A stretch of 64,000 nt of DNA from assembly GCA_031472005.1 (NCBI GenBank), contig PZJY01000009.1, positions 682,001 through 746,000 of the forward strand, in the 5' to 3' direction. The translations under genes were made by a program, and so were the position numbers. Source of the DNA: Tetracladium setigerum (taxonomy: Eukaryota; Ascomycota; Leotiomycetes; Helotiales). This document shows, piece by piece, positions 1-11,642 of the stretch. The notes under the pieces were generated by a model that made no database searches, was not told where the DNA came from, and saw only the letters and a program-made list of their open reading frames with translations. Each line of letters starts with the position of its first letter. Position 1 is the stretch's first letter.

Positions 1-201
1 ATAGGGTACCGCTGCTCATGCGAGACAACTTCACGCGCACTATAACGGTTTAGTCCGCATGGTTCAACTTCGGGGGGGATCAATACTTTTCCCAGAGTAA
101 TAGCTCACCAGTTATCCAGGTCAATACTCCACTGTTTTATAAGACCCTAGAGCGCCAATACTAATCCTTTCGGTGGTAGAATCAGCTCGAATGCGGCATG
201 G

Positions 202-897
202 ATGCAAAAAGAAGCCCCTCGGTTTCCATTCTACAGTACAAGGTACAAGACTCCAGCTTCGGTTGGCTTCATCATCGAGAACAGGTCTCCAGATAACCCT
301 TTCATGGCCGACCAATTCAAAACGTTTCTTACGTCAAAAACATTTTCTATTGCATGCAACCTGTTCTATTTAACACATATGCTTGACCTTCACTGCTACG
401 CACCCAACCAATTCGGCGTGGACCAATGCGAGTATTTTGAGGATACGTTCGCGCTGGCACAATATGCACTTGTCTCTATACCTTATCCCACAGGCGTGTC
501 TATGGGATCTGTTTCTTTACACCAGCAGCATTGTTGGCGAATGGCAGCACTTATCTACTTTAACACCGCGTTGCGATACAGCCCTTCACCACACTTGTTG
601 CAAACCATGACGAGCAGGCTGATTGAAGCACTGCGCGAAAGTGATACCTCGAAAGGGTGGCATCCATTCGAAGACGTGCTACTATGGATCTACTTTATGG
701 GTTACATTGGATGTGAAGATCCATGTGTAGGGTCCAGGGATATGTTTGAGAGAAGGTGGTTCATGGAAGAAGCAAGACGTCTGACTGTGATGCTCCGCTT
801 GAAGAATAGTTACGAGATGGGGTCAAAGATGAGGCAGATGTTATTTCGTGAACCAAGCTTCGAAAAGAGCCTCCAGCAACTTTGGCTAGAATTCTAA
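202..897 (+). CDS. C-terminal part of a fungal-specific transcription factor domain protein (partial)
   Basis: The 231-residue reading frame is rich in helix-forming segments and carries the pattern typical of the C-terminal half of fungal transcription factor regulatory domains (a HCWRMAALIYFNTALR-type helix near residue 112, then a leucine-rich helix and a WHPFEDVLLWIYFMG segment near residue 152). No Zn2Cys6 motif is present. In-frame stops lie near 46 and 148, so the DNA-binding N-terminus must be in upstream exons outside the window or be lost. The ATG at 202 is simply the first in frame and is probably not the true start. If functional, the product would be a nuclear regulator; its target cannot be inferred. 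It lies upstream of the NLR gene on the same strand with no sign of co-regulation. Confidence 0.5.
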   Translation: MQKEAPRFPFYSTRYKTPASVGFIIENRSPDNPFMADQFKTFLTSKTFSIACNLFYLTHMLDLHCYAPNQFGVDQCEYFEDTFALAQYALVSIPYPTGVSMGSVSLHQQHCWRMAALIYFNTALRYSPSPHLLQTMTSRLIEALRESDTSKGWHPFEDVLLWIYFMGYIGCEDPCVGSRDMFERRWFMEEARRLTVMLRLKNSYEMGSKMRQMLFREPSFEKSLQQLWLEF

Positions 898-1345
898 GTA
901 TAACATTTCCTTGTGAGTAGTTGGTACTTTTGAATTAGATGGTCTTTAGTTCAATCTGTTGGGCCACTCGATCTGAGCTGGAGAACCGGGCTACACCGAA
1001 TAATTGGCTCATCATAATTTTGGCTGAAATAGAGTTTATCACACTTCGATCTTCAGACGATCAGGATTCAGGTCACTCGCCCGTGCCAGAAGCTATCTCC
1101 AACAAGCTTGGCAGAGCGGATCCTACTGGTCTGGCGTCAATACTCTGTCTCAGCCTCCTCGTAGGGTCACCGCCCATTCCTCACGTTTGTTGTCGTGTAT
1201 AAATTAATTGTCGCCTCCCAACTAATTTCTCTTCCATGTCGCCTACAAGGAAGTCAAATTCGCTTTTATTCTTGTGGTGACGTCAGTACCGCCGATATTA
1301 TTGTGTTTCAAGAGCATTGGCTGTCGATCCTATAACAACGTGAGG
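898..1345. other. Intergenic region upstream of the NLR gene
   Basis: About 450 bases separate the partial regulator from the NLR start. I see no convincing gene here; an 87-codon open frame at 939-1202 has no recognisable features. A TATA-like string (gtgtataaatt) lies at about 1195-1205, roughly 140 bases before the chosen NLR start, and could be its core promoter. Confidence 0.4.
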
Positions 1346-4300
1346 ATGACACCCCACGTCGTGAGTGAGGACGCCTCCTCAGCTGATTTCGAGGGCAAGA
1401 ATTGGACGCATGCACGAATCAATTTCAAAAAGAAGCACGAGAACAATGAGATGCTACGCTTATTTCTCGGTAGCACGACCAATGGCTACGATGTCAAGAG
1501 TGAGTGTTTGAAGTTGAAACACATATCCGAGAACAAATATCAGCCGGGCTTAGGAGGTATTCTGGAGAACATCGACGCTCTTATGAACCTTGGCGATATC
1601 GCTATCAAGTCTGCGCCAGAGAGTGTTGGTCTGGCATGGATGGGCGTACGTTCCTGTCTTCGGGCTGTCCAGGGTGACTGGGCCACTTTTCAACTCTTCA
1701 GCGGTGCATGTGCAGACATCATCGGAATCATGATCTCTTGCCGTGTCTATGGCAAGATGTACGGTAGTGAAGACGGCCCAAAGGGATTTCAGGAGCTGCA
1801 TGAAAAGGTCGTCGATTTTATCCCTCAGATATACACCGACATCTTGGACTTCTCGTACGCAGTATACAAATACGCCCAGAAGCGCGCCATCATCCGAATC
1901 GGTACACAGATTTTCAAAGATGTGAAAGGTGTTTTTGAAGGCCAGATCAATGAAATAAGAGCATCCGACGTGAAGATGAGAGACTTTGCCAAGACCGCAA
2001 GTGAACGGATGATGATCTATTTGCAGACACAGAGCATCAAGGGTCAGGATGTCGTGAGGGTGGAGCTCATTTCCTTGAGAGCAACTCTTGACGCCAGTCT
2101 CAAATCAAATGAAGCAATCGTGCGACAGCTCTTGGGAGAACTTGAGGAAGAAAAGAAGGATTCTCGGAAGAAGACCCCATATGAGAAAGGACAAGATGAA
2201 TACGAAGAGAACATGAAGTACCTCAATCCTTCTGAGATTCAGTACAAGATCTTGCAAGAGAATTTAGATGTTCTTAGAGAACCGCAAACATGCCGTTGGA
2301 TTTTTGAACTTGAAGAGTACAAGAACTGGGACACTTCAAGTCAAAGTTCGATATTATGGGTCTCTGGCGAGGGCGGATATGGCAAATCTATCCTGACGTC
2401 GACTGTCATTGAGCGACTTCGATCTCAACACACTGATGATAGCAAGGCCGTGGTTCAGTACTTCTTTTGCAAAGTCGGTTCGAACGAGACGCAAGCCACA
2501 GACCAAATTTTCAAAACGATCGTGGCCCATCTCTACGCGAGATGTTTGGCAGTTCCGGATCAACTAGAACGTGCAAACTTTGCAATCAACAAGGGCTTGG
2601 GAAAGGTACACAAAACAAGCCCAGTGAAATTCAATCTTGAAGTCACATTAGCAGGATTACTGCAAGCCATGGAACGCGACGTGTACCTTGTCATCGATGC
2701 GCTGGACGAGTGTCTCGATCGTCAGGAGGAACAACTGTTGTTGAAATTAAAAAGAATCATCAAGACTACCAAGTCCCGAGTAAAGATCATGATTTGTAGT
2801 CGTCCAAAGGCGGATATTGCGATCGATCTGTCGGGTATTCCAAATGTCAAATGCGAGGTAAATAATACAGCGGATATCGAAAGAAATGTAACAACACAGA
2901 TGCGTGGGTTTCCTGGATGGACTACATCGGAAAAAGTTTACGCGGTGCAGCAAATCGTTAAGAAATCAGGAGGTCAATTCAGATTTGTCAAACTTGCACT
3001 GGACTTCTTGCGCAAGCCTCTCGTCCGTCCATTCGAGCCAACGATCAACAAGTTGCCCAATGGTTTGGAGGGGTCGTATATCACAAGTTGGAATGCAACT
3101 GATCCGGACTACCGCGAACTTCTAAAGACTGCTCTAACTTGGGCTCTATTTGCTGATGGTGTCGTTACCGTGCCTATAATCATGGATGCGTATAGCCGGA
3201 CTTTCAATTCTGAAGCTGGAGTTGGAGCCGAGGAAGAGGAAGAAGGAGCAGTAGAAAAAGAACCCCTCCCTGAGCCTAGAGAGATGGACCTTCATGAGAA
3301 ACAAATCAGGATTGCTGGTGGCCAGTTCCTCGAAGTTTCCCATTTAGGACACGTTACTTTGCGACATCTGACAGTCAAAGATTTCTTCGTTGGAAAGAGG
3401 GAAGACTTGTCATCAGCAAGTGATCAAGAAGCAACTCCTGAAACCAACTCAAAGCGGGAACCTCCTGATCAGACCGAAGTCAATTCCGGTGCCCCCTGGA
3501 CAATCTCAGAGAAGCAAGGTCATTTAGCCATTCTAAAAGTTATTCGTAAGTTTATCTACGCTGGCGCATCTGTAGACTGTACTAATTCACAGCAGTCCAG
3601 AACCTCACTTCACCAATCTTTCAGAAAAAATATTTGCTCCCGCATGCCCAAGGAGGCGCATTCTTGCATCATGACTGGCTTGAACCTAGCGATGACGAAG
3701 AAGATGAGCAAGACGACGATGAGCAAGACGACGATGAAGATGAAAACAAGAACCAAGACCGAGACGAAGATGAGAGTAGGACAGATGGGAAGGATGAGGT
3801 GGGAAAACAGCCAATGACAGCAGACAAAGACAGCAGTTTGAGTAGCAAGGAGGAGGACGACGCAAATTTAGCGGAGGAGGTGGAAAATGACAAACCCAGT
3901 GAGCAAGAGAAGGAAGAGACTGGAGAAAAGAGGGAAGAAGACATAAAGACAGGTGAGATGATATGCTAGATAGCAGAGATTGAGCTAACCACATTAAAGT
4001 AAGGGTGAAAAAGGTCAGGCAGCGTGATGGATTTGGGCAATTCCTAGTCGAGGACGAAACCAGCGACAATATAGTTGAGGCCAGCGTTCACGGTGTTGAC
4101 CCTCACCCTCAGGACCCAGACGGAATCCCAGATCTATTATTTTCCGATGAGCTTGACTTTGATAGTCGCAAGCTCGTCGGCTATGGCTCTTCATCCTCGG
4201 AGAGTGACTCTGATGAAGACTCTGACCAGGAAGCGCCAAGCAGCTTGGGATTGATGGCAAATAGGCAATACCGGTATGAATTGACACATTGGGTTTACCA

Positions 4301-6589
4301 TTTACGCCAAGCGCAAGATCTTTGGTCAGTATGCGATCAACAAGAGAATCCTGAGTGGATTGATCTTTGGGACAAATTGCTTGTTTTCATGTGTGAACAG
4401 CGTTCAGCATTCAAGGCATGGCTACGACTACTATGCTACCACGACCATTCAATACGCTACTTGCAAATATGCCGTGCCAATTCCCTTCATGTGGCGGCTT
4501 TTCTTGGACTTTCCTCCTTCGTCCGAATATTGATTGCTAGGGGGTACGTTGTCAACGAACCATGTCTTGACGTAAGTCGATTCGGTCTTGGCTTAGAGGG
4601 ATATTTTACTCCCCTCGATTTTGCAGTCTGCTCCAACAACGTCGACGTTGAAACTGTCAAGCTTCTTGTGGAATGCGGTGCAGATGTCAACCGTAAGAAT
4701 CGCGCGCTCGGAAATTATAACACTTTCTCGGTCACCCCATTTCACAGAGCTGTTCTTAGACAGCCTACCAAGGAACTTGTTGAGCATCTTCTCACTCATG
4801 GAGCAGACCCGTCCGCGCGAGCCGAACAAAATCAAACGGCCGTGCATTACTTCTCCTACAATGGAAATGATCCAGATGCGCTGCTTCTTCTTGTAAACGC
4901 TCGACCAGATGTGGACCTCCTTAACTCCCTAACGTCTTATGACCGTCAAACACCTCTACATCTATTGGTCGAGAGAAAGAACGATCTCCCACTTGAATTA
5001 CTAAGAGTGTATTTGGAGGTAGGGGCTGACCCTAATATCAGTGACAGGGAATCGATGAGTACTTCCTCCTCTTGTCTCTTTGTCGAACTCCCACTAACAA
5101 TCTCAAGCGCCGCTCTGCAAGCTTGCCATGTATGGCAACGCACCAGCTGTGAAACTGCTTATCGAACATGGTGCAGATGTTGAAGCTATTGATGTACGTT
5201 TTCCATATGGTTACCTCTGGTGTGGCTGGACTAATATATCTTATAGGATTATGGTCAAACAGCACTACATGCAGCAGCTCGATCTGGAAATACTGAAACT
5301 CTAAAGGCTCTACTCGAGAAAGGATCAAAATTAAATCTGTCTGACAAGGACGGGAGAACGCCTCTCTTCATTGCCTGTAGAGCCAACAATGAGGATACAG
5401 CCATGTATCTGTTTGAAAAATTGGCCGGCCAACTAGAGAATGAAGTCAACAAACCAGACAAGAAGGGGTCTACCCCCTTGAGAGAGGCAGCTTCAGGCGG
5501 TAACGTGAGACTCATCAGACTTTTGTTAAGCAAAGCTACTTCCTCGGCATCGATAAACGCAGGGGACACAATCTATCGGCAGAACGCACTACACAAAGCA
5601 GCCATCAAGGGAAGACGTGCAGCTCTAGAGATCCTAATCGAGAAAGGGGGTGATCTTTCTCTTCGCGACAAGAACGGTTTGACTCCCTATCAACTTTGCG
5701 TCAGATTTTGGATCAACAAGGACGACGAATCAGTGCCGCTAGAGGAGACATTATGTTTCCTGGTTAAGCAAGGCGTGCCACCCCATCTGAACTCGGCAAT
5801 TTGATGCTCACCGCAGCTGCAAAAGGCTCGATCAAAGTCATTGAAAGTCTTCTCGATCTTGGCATTGACTTAAAATCAGAAGATGCCCACGGCTGGACAC
5901 CAACAATGATGGCTCAGCACCATGGTCAACGAAGCATAGTCGATTTGCTCTCAAAACAAAGAAAACCAGGCGGGAAAAGGCCATCTGGCTGGGCAGACCT
6001 TGGACAGCGCATCGCAATATCCGCTGATGGATTAGCAGTCCGTCCAATAGGACCAAGTTTCTACGCCAAAACAGTGATATCTGATCATCCAATACCTCCC
6101 AGTGACACCAAGTACTATTTCGAGGTAGAAATTGCCTACGATTGGAAAGCAACAAGAAACCTCAAGATTGATGAACGATTGGCGGTCGGAGTTACCACAT
6201 ACCCCTCAGTACTCAATGCTGCGGGGCTCACAATCCTCTTGGACATAGAGAAGAAAGAATATCCCTTTAAAAGGTCATACGGATGGGATCCAATCAGGAA
6301 CATTCTTCGTGACTTTCGAACTGGGTCCAAGTTTGGTCCAAAGGATGTACAGCGTGAGGAGGGCGATGTGATTGGTTGTGGAATTAACTACGCAACGAAG
6401 AAATTGTTCTTCACGAATAATGATCGGCGCCTTGCTGAAGAATACGACTTCAACAATGTCTCGGGGAGGCTGTTTCCCGCTGTCTCGATCGAAGGGCGAT
6501 ATATTGCTAGAGCAAATTTCGGCAACAGGCCGTTTAGATGGTCAGGTTGGAAAGCGTGGTCTACAGATTGTGAGAGGGACGGACTATGA
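1346..6589 (+). CDS. NLR-type STAND protein: helical N-terminal domain, NACHT NTPase, ankyrin repeats, SPRY domain (one suspected frameshift)
   Basis: Introns at 3546-3592, 3953-3999, 5059-5107 and 5194-5246 restore a product of about 1680 residues. The N-terminal 240 residues are helical and resemble the Goodbye/DUF7708-like domains of fungal STAND proteins. A NACHT domain follows, with Walker A GEGGYGKS near residue 341 and Walker B VYLVIDALDECLD near 446. A very acidic linker (about 760-870) leads to ankyrin repeats (roughly 1040-1460) and a C-terminal SPRY domain. Such proteins are intracellular sensors, thought to act in heterokaryon incompatibility or innate immunity: ankyrin/SPRY would bind the ligand and NACHT would oligomerise. 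I chose the ATG at 1346 because upstream in-frame codons offer only GTG. In the run CCCC at 5781-5784 the frame shifts by one base and ankyrin-like coding continues in the next frame with no splice sites to explain it. Confidence 0.85.
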
Positions 6590-7229
6590 CCAGAGCTACC
6601 TGGTTGCCTACCTACTTTACCTTACCTATCTTACCTATCTTACCTACCTTACCTACTGTACCTACCTTACCTACTATACTTACCTTACCTACCCTAATGA
6701 GGGGCGGCGGTGCTAAAGAATAGTAGTAGAATAGTAACAGCACTAGCAAACCGTGAATTACGAAAACGGTCTTGCCGGTTCTAAAAAGTTCACCGCCTCT
6801 CTGTCTAGGTGTAGCTTCAAGCTTTCCCCACTGAGGACTGGCCTGAGCTGGTGATTTAACATACCGAAATGCGACCTCGAACCATTGCTTAGTGAGGTCG
6901 ATAGCTACAGCAGCGGGATGCTCTAACCATAGAGCAAAACAGAACGTCTGATGCCGAAGTCCGATTTCTCGATTCTGGAAGTTCCTTAGCTCCCCACCGT
7001 TCCGTGTTGTGAAAATCCGGCTTCCCCCACATCCCGAAGATTCGTCTTGGCGTGGCCATGATCTAAGCATATCAAGATCCAGGGACAGACATCGTGGCAT
7101 ATAACAGGAGAGATGAAATTGATTCCAATTTTATTTTTATGAATGTCACCATAAAAACCAAAAATTGAAACCTGTTTTGTTTTTAGTTTGAGTATCTCAA
7201 TCTTGAGCCGAATATAATCCAACAGCATT
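6590..7229. repeat. Intergenic stretch with a degenerate TTACC/TACC tandem repeat (about 6602-6697)
   Basis: Just after the NLR stop codon there is about 95 bases of imperfect tandem units built from CTTACCTA and CTACC, most of them pyrimidine-rich on the plus strand. It probably lies in the 3' untranslated region of the NLR gene. The rest, up to the cupin gene at 7230, shows no recognisable gene. Confidence 0.7.
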
Positions 7230-7880
7230 ATGTTATCCCGATCCCAGCGTACCAACGGTCTCCCTGACGTCCAGAGATTCATCACCGACCACAACTCGGA
7301 AGGAAAGGCTGTGGTTTCAACAGACGTGTCTAGCAAAGCTGAATGGGCACCCATTGGTCCCATTGCGGACTTCTTCCTGGGATATTCCACCAGAACGTTT
7401 CCCGTGTCACTTGCTGCTTCGGACGATGGATCTATGCCAAAGGACGTACAGGATTACAAGAAGGATTTAAAATCTCCCCCTGGGCTGAGCATTAGCACTG
7501 GTATGATGTATACCCCTGTGGAGTTGTGTTCGGATCGAGTGGACAATCACTGACGGGGTATCGTCGCAGGCACTGTTCTTCGTTATGTGGATATGGCGCC
7601 GAATGCGCTCTCACCAATGCATCGCACAGTGTCGATGGACTATGGTATCGTGTTGGAGGGAGAGATCGAGTTGGTTCTGGATAGTGGTGAGACGCAACTC
7701 ATGCGGAGGGGAGATGTCTGCGTTCAGAGAGCGACAAATCACGCCTGGAGAAATGTCACGCCGAACGACGGGTGGGGAAGGATGGTCTATGTGCTGGTTG
7801 GAGCAGAGAAGCAGGAGATCAATGGTAAAGTCTTGGAAGAGGATTTGGGCGACATGACAAATGTAAGGGCAAGCGATTGA
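7230..7880 (+). CDS. Small cupin-domain protein
   Basis: Two exons (7230-7500 and 7570-7880, GT-AG intron of 69 nt) encode 193 residues. The second exon holds a single cupin barrel: a PMHRTVSMDYGIVLEG stretch (cupin motif 1 with a conserved His), then GDVCVQRATNHAWRN (motif 2 with the second His). Proteins of this type recur in fungal metabolic clusters and in lone copies; the reaction is usually unknown, and binding of a small acid or metal is possible. The gene is convergent with the CocE hydrolase and begins the run of metabolic genes that ends at 24.8 kb. Its length and intron phase fit the family. It is far too short to be a gentisate or homogentisate dioxygenase. Confidence 0.8.
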
Positions 7881-8210
7881 GGAAATAGACGCGAATCAAA
7901 CAATTCTTTCTGATGTCGGAAGATTTTGATTAGCCGAGTGTTTGTTTACTTCATCCACTATCAGGATTCTGCAACTTTCGAACTTCAGCGATGTTCGTAG
8001 AGACCCAAGATTCCGTTTCGATTCTTCCATTATGACGTAAATATGCTCGGAAAAGGATTTATTCAGTTTTGCGCTTGAATAGTTTCCCTTGGAAGATTGC
8101 AAGCTTACATACACAGTTTTTCTCAAGTCTGGTCCGAAGCACAGTTCAATGGATCTTCCAACACAATCTTATTGAGTTCAAGGGCTTTCTATATGATAAA
8201 ATATTTCTAC
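7881..8210. other. Intergenic region between convergent genes
   Basis: This 330-base stretch lies between the 3' ends of the cupin gene and the CocE-type hydrolase. It has no recognisable gene and should hold both 3' untranslated regions and terminators. Confidence 0.5.
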
Positions 8211-10180
8211 TCAAACTTCTGGAATGACTGGAAGCACGACGAAATTTTCAAATCCTTCCCCAAAATGCAGGTGATTTGTTCCGGCTAGCTTGCTCTTCGA
8301 TCTGCCAAGAATGTTAGTATGCATGTTTTCCTAGTCGAAGGGGTTCCGAACGTACCTGTCAACCTCACTGTTGTGCTGAAAGATGCCGCTTCCTTGCGTA
8401 TCACCACTTGCAACCTCAAACACGAGTCTGCCTCCTTTCTCTGCAATCACATTCGTTGGCCACACCTCAACATCAACACCGTATATCTCGCCAGCTTTCA
8501 CTTCCTGCACGTCCGTGGAGAAATAGCTTCGATACGGTAGATATTCTCGATGAGATGGATTTGTCTTGTCGACTTTGCGGTTGGATACGCGAAGCCATCC
8601 CTTGGTCAGAGGGATTGGATCTCCTGCCGTGCCGGTGTAATGGACCTCTTCACCGGAAGGAGATAGGTATCGCAACGTGACAAAGAGATCGATGTCCTTG
8701 GGGAACCATCGTCAATCTCAGGAGTTACTGATACATTGAGATGTGCAACGACGTGGCCTGTGAATTCGACATCGGATTCGAACGGCTGAGTGGTGAATTG
8801 CACAAATTTTGGATCCTCGAGGCTTCCTAGCGCTGGGTACGACTGAACAGATGACGATGCAATTTGTGGTTCTGAAGTTGACAAGATATTGTCCGCATGC
8901 AAAAAGTATTTGGTATATTGTGTTCTGGCGATCGGCCATTGGCTCTCTTCGCGTCGCTTGTATGTCGCTTCGAATTCGGGATTGTTGAAACCGACGTTGC
9001 CTTTCCGAAGGACCATGCTCACTGGTGGAACGGCGCCAGCTTTCGACCAGCCCACCTCATCCTTTCCCTTGAGAAAAGCGTCCATGAAGCTCTTCTGAAC
9101 TTCGACTTCGTCATGGTAGTAAAATGGGAGATCGTGACGACCCACGATGAATCGTAAGTACTTGAACTTCGATCCAGCCCCCATGTAACCTTGGACATTC
9201 CCACGCAAGTGAAGAAGAATGCCACCCCAATTCGCAACCGAAAGTAATGGTACTTCTATATCACTCAGATTGAAATCTTTGGAGGCGTAGTACTCGTCAT
9301 CGCGGAAGTAGTTCGCGGCATTGTCCTCATTCTGATCACGCCGGTTTGACTTGAGAATGTCGGGGGAGAGGTCACCTTCCAAGGTGTCTTCTCCCCATTT
9401 GGAAGCAGCTCTTCCTGGCTTCCCGTATTGGTTGGTGATCACTTGTCGATTCCACCAGAAGTCAATAAATTTGTCAGAAAAGATGCCTCCGTGTCGGCAG
9501 CGGTCGCGGTAGTAGTCTGACATCCCTTCCCATGGGATGATGGCCGCCAGTCCCTTTGGCTTTCTGGCTGCTACACGCCATTGACTCCCTAAAAATACAA
9601 TCAATTTTTGGGGGGCTAATGTAGGGTGCTTGGGACCTTTACTTACCAGCGTAATAACTAATTCCAAGAAGACCTACTTTTCCCGTAGACCATGGCTGTT
9701 GCGCTGCCCACTCGACTACATCAAAGAAACATTCACTTGTGCCCCTCGACATAGTATCGAGAAGTCCGGGGACTGTCCCAATCCTCTCTCATCAGCTCGG
9801 ACGACGACATAGCCCTGTTTTGTCCAGAACACCGGATCTGGGGTCTCCCAAGCACTGTATTTCGATTTGTGTTCGGGGTTCACCTCGCTGAAAGATTTGG
9901 CAAAGAAACTACTTCTCGTCAGGCCCTGACAGTATGATTAGAATAGTTCGTAGACTTACTTTGAGTAGGGAATATCTTTTCCATAAGGGCCGTATGTGAC
10001 GAGAACGGGGAACTTTTCGCCTTCAGCTCCGATAGGCCTGTAGACATTGCATCTAATGGGCAGCTCAGACACACGTGGAATATCGACATTTTTTTCGAAT
10101 ACCAAATTGTTTTCGCTGTCTGTCGTAATTTCCAGCAAGTTGCGAAGCGGATTTGTTGTTGGCATCTTGAATGTGGCCAA
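8211..10180 (-). CDS. CocE/NonD-type X-Pro dipeptidyl-peptidase-like hydrolase (two suspected frameshifts)
   Basis: Four exons (10180-9960, 9911-9647, 9588-8356, 8301-8211) give about 603 residues. The alpha/beta-hydrolase core has the nucleophile elbow GLLGISYYAG, an HDLPFYYHD segment near the expected acid/His region and the C-terminal jelly-roll domain of peptidase family S15. Fungal members act as esterases or amidases on bulky substrates; the substrate here is unknown, but ester release of an aromatic acid would fit the neighbourhood. Two single-base breaks interrupt an otherwise perfect family match: one at about 9766-9771 (within the conserved SPG-LDTMSRGTSE region), one at the G run 8700-8703 (before a KDIDLFVTLRYLSP-like segment). 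In both cases one missing base restores the frame. I interpret these as homopolymer errors, with real decay as the alternative. Confidence 0.8.
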
Positions 10181-10709
10181 GAAAGTTCCTGAAACTAATG
10201 CAGATTGCGAAAGTTAGCAGCGATAAAAGATGAAGGATATATTGAAAGGGAGGAATAGTATAACATTTCTACAGACTCGAGTTTGTTCCAATTCCGTACC
10301 CGTAGAAAACAAATAGTAGTGGGGCGTTGCTCGCGTTTCGGAACTTGTATGATGCTGTATTGAAGCGAGCCGACACAGGTTCCGGAGTGGATGGTGGGGT
10401 GAATTGGAGACCGGGAGGCTATTCGGTACTTCCATGGCAAAGTCGATTTTTTTTTTTAGAATGAATCACAGAATCTATAGTTCAAGAGGTATTTCAGGCT
10501 TTACGCTTGTCTGAGAGGAAACAAGGATTCATGCTAAGGAAAATAAATCGCGAGACGGTGCACCCTCGCTTGCTGTGTCCATACTAAATTTCTCAAAGTT
10601 AGACCAGTGGTATTGATATCTCCAAATGAGATACTCTCCAAATTGGTTTGAGGCAAATAATATTTATTGAAAACTTCATTTACACCATCACAAGTTTCGG
10701 AACAGTTCT
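10181..10709. other. Intergenic region upstream of the CocE-type gene
   Basis: About 530 bases lie between the hydrolase start and the end of the dioxygenase gene, which share the minus strand. A T run sits at about 10447-10456. The stretch should contain the hydrolase promoter and the dioxygenase 3' untranslated region. No further gene is seen. Confidence 0.5.
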
Positions 10710-11642
10710 CTAAGTCCTCGCCTGTTGCTGCCACGATCCCAAAGTAAACTGAGAATTACACATATTTTGAAGCTCCCAATCTTCTGCTCCCAAGACACAA
10801 GGAGCACCCTCATCTTCTTTCCTTCCAGCAGCTCCAGCTACAAAACAAGCTGGAATGAAATGGTCATCCGTCGCGTGTGCATCTCGGTAATTGGGCAGTT
10901 TCATTAGCATTGTGATTGCCCTCCTCAAAGCGGGACCCGAATTCTTCACCATGGCATCTTCAAACTCCTGCCTGAAATCCAACAGAGTCGACTCCGGTGG
11001 GTTTTCCATGGCAAAGTTGTCACGGTGACGAATCATTTGTCCCCATGCGTTTCTGTAGAGATTGTGGACTGATCCGCCCGTACCAATAATCAGCGTCTGC
11101 TCATCATCATGTCGAAGCGAAGCCAGTGCATCGCCAACACGAACGTGATAGTGAGGATCGTAACGGGCGTTCATGCTGATCAAGGTTGTTGGCGGGCATC
11201 CGCCTGGGAACATTCGTATGAGGATCAGAAAGGTATCATGAATCCAGTCGAACTCCTTGTTGAGTCGGGCATTGAAACCGGCGTCTTTTAAAAGTTTTAC
11301 GCATCTGTCCGCCATTGGGAGATCCGGATTCAATTGATAATCGGCGTATTTTGACGGTTTGACATATGCTACCGGGGATTTGTTTGGAGTTGGATTCGCA
11401 GCAACCTCGATCGCATCTCCTACAGCGGCCCAGTGAGCACCCTATGCATTCTTTGTTAGATTTCAAGTGTCGATCCTATCGCGCGAGGCTTTTCGTACCA
11501 TTATCACGACATGCTTGAGGCCGTTCGCGAGGGCTTCGTCGCCACATTGTTTCCAGTAGTCGGCTGATTTAGATTCCTCCCCAAGCATCGAGGTCGACCC
11601 GTGAGAAAAGAAGTGCACGGGAGTTGGTGGATTCAAGCCCAT
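10710..11642 (-). CDS. LigB/DODA-type extradiol ring-cleavage dioxygenase
   Basis: Two exons (11642-11499 and 11441-10710; intron of 57 nt) encode 291 residues, the usual length for class III extradiol dioxygenases of the 4,5-DOPA dioxygenase group. Candidate metal-ligand histidines are visible in VHFFSHGST (residues 9-17), GAHW (near 49) and the DHFIPACFVAGAAG segment near the C-terminus; the DPHYHVRVG loop is also conserved. The enzyme would open a catechol-type ring using non-haem iron or zinc and O2, in the cytosol. It is divergent from the dual zinc-finger regulator and close to the flavin monooxygenase and fumarylacetoacetase genes, which supports a role in aromatic ring metabolism. The frame is intact throughout. 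Confidence 0.88.

Noticed and set aside
939..1202. An 87-codon frame before the NLR
   Set aside because: No domain, no upstream or downstream exon, and it lies where the NLR promoter is expected.
3669..4069. Minus-strand Ser-rich and Leu-rich frames of 91 and 127 codons
   Set aside because: They are mirrors of the GA-rich acidic linker of the NLR; low complexity on one strand yields poly-Ser or Leu on the other.
5763..5816. An intron joining ankyrin and SPRY parts of the NLR
   Set aside because: All candidate donor and acceptor pairs I tried give lengths that keep the wrong frame; a single-base indel is the simpler explanation.
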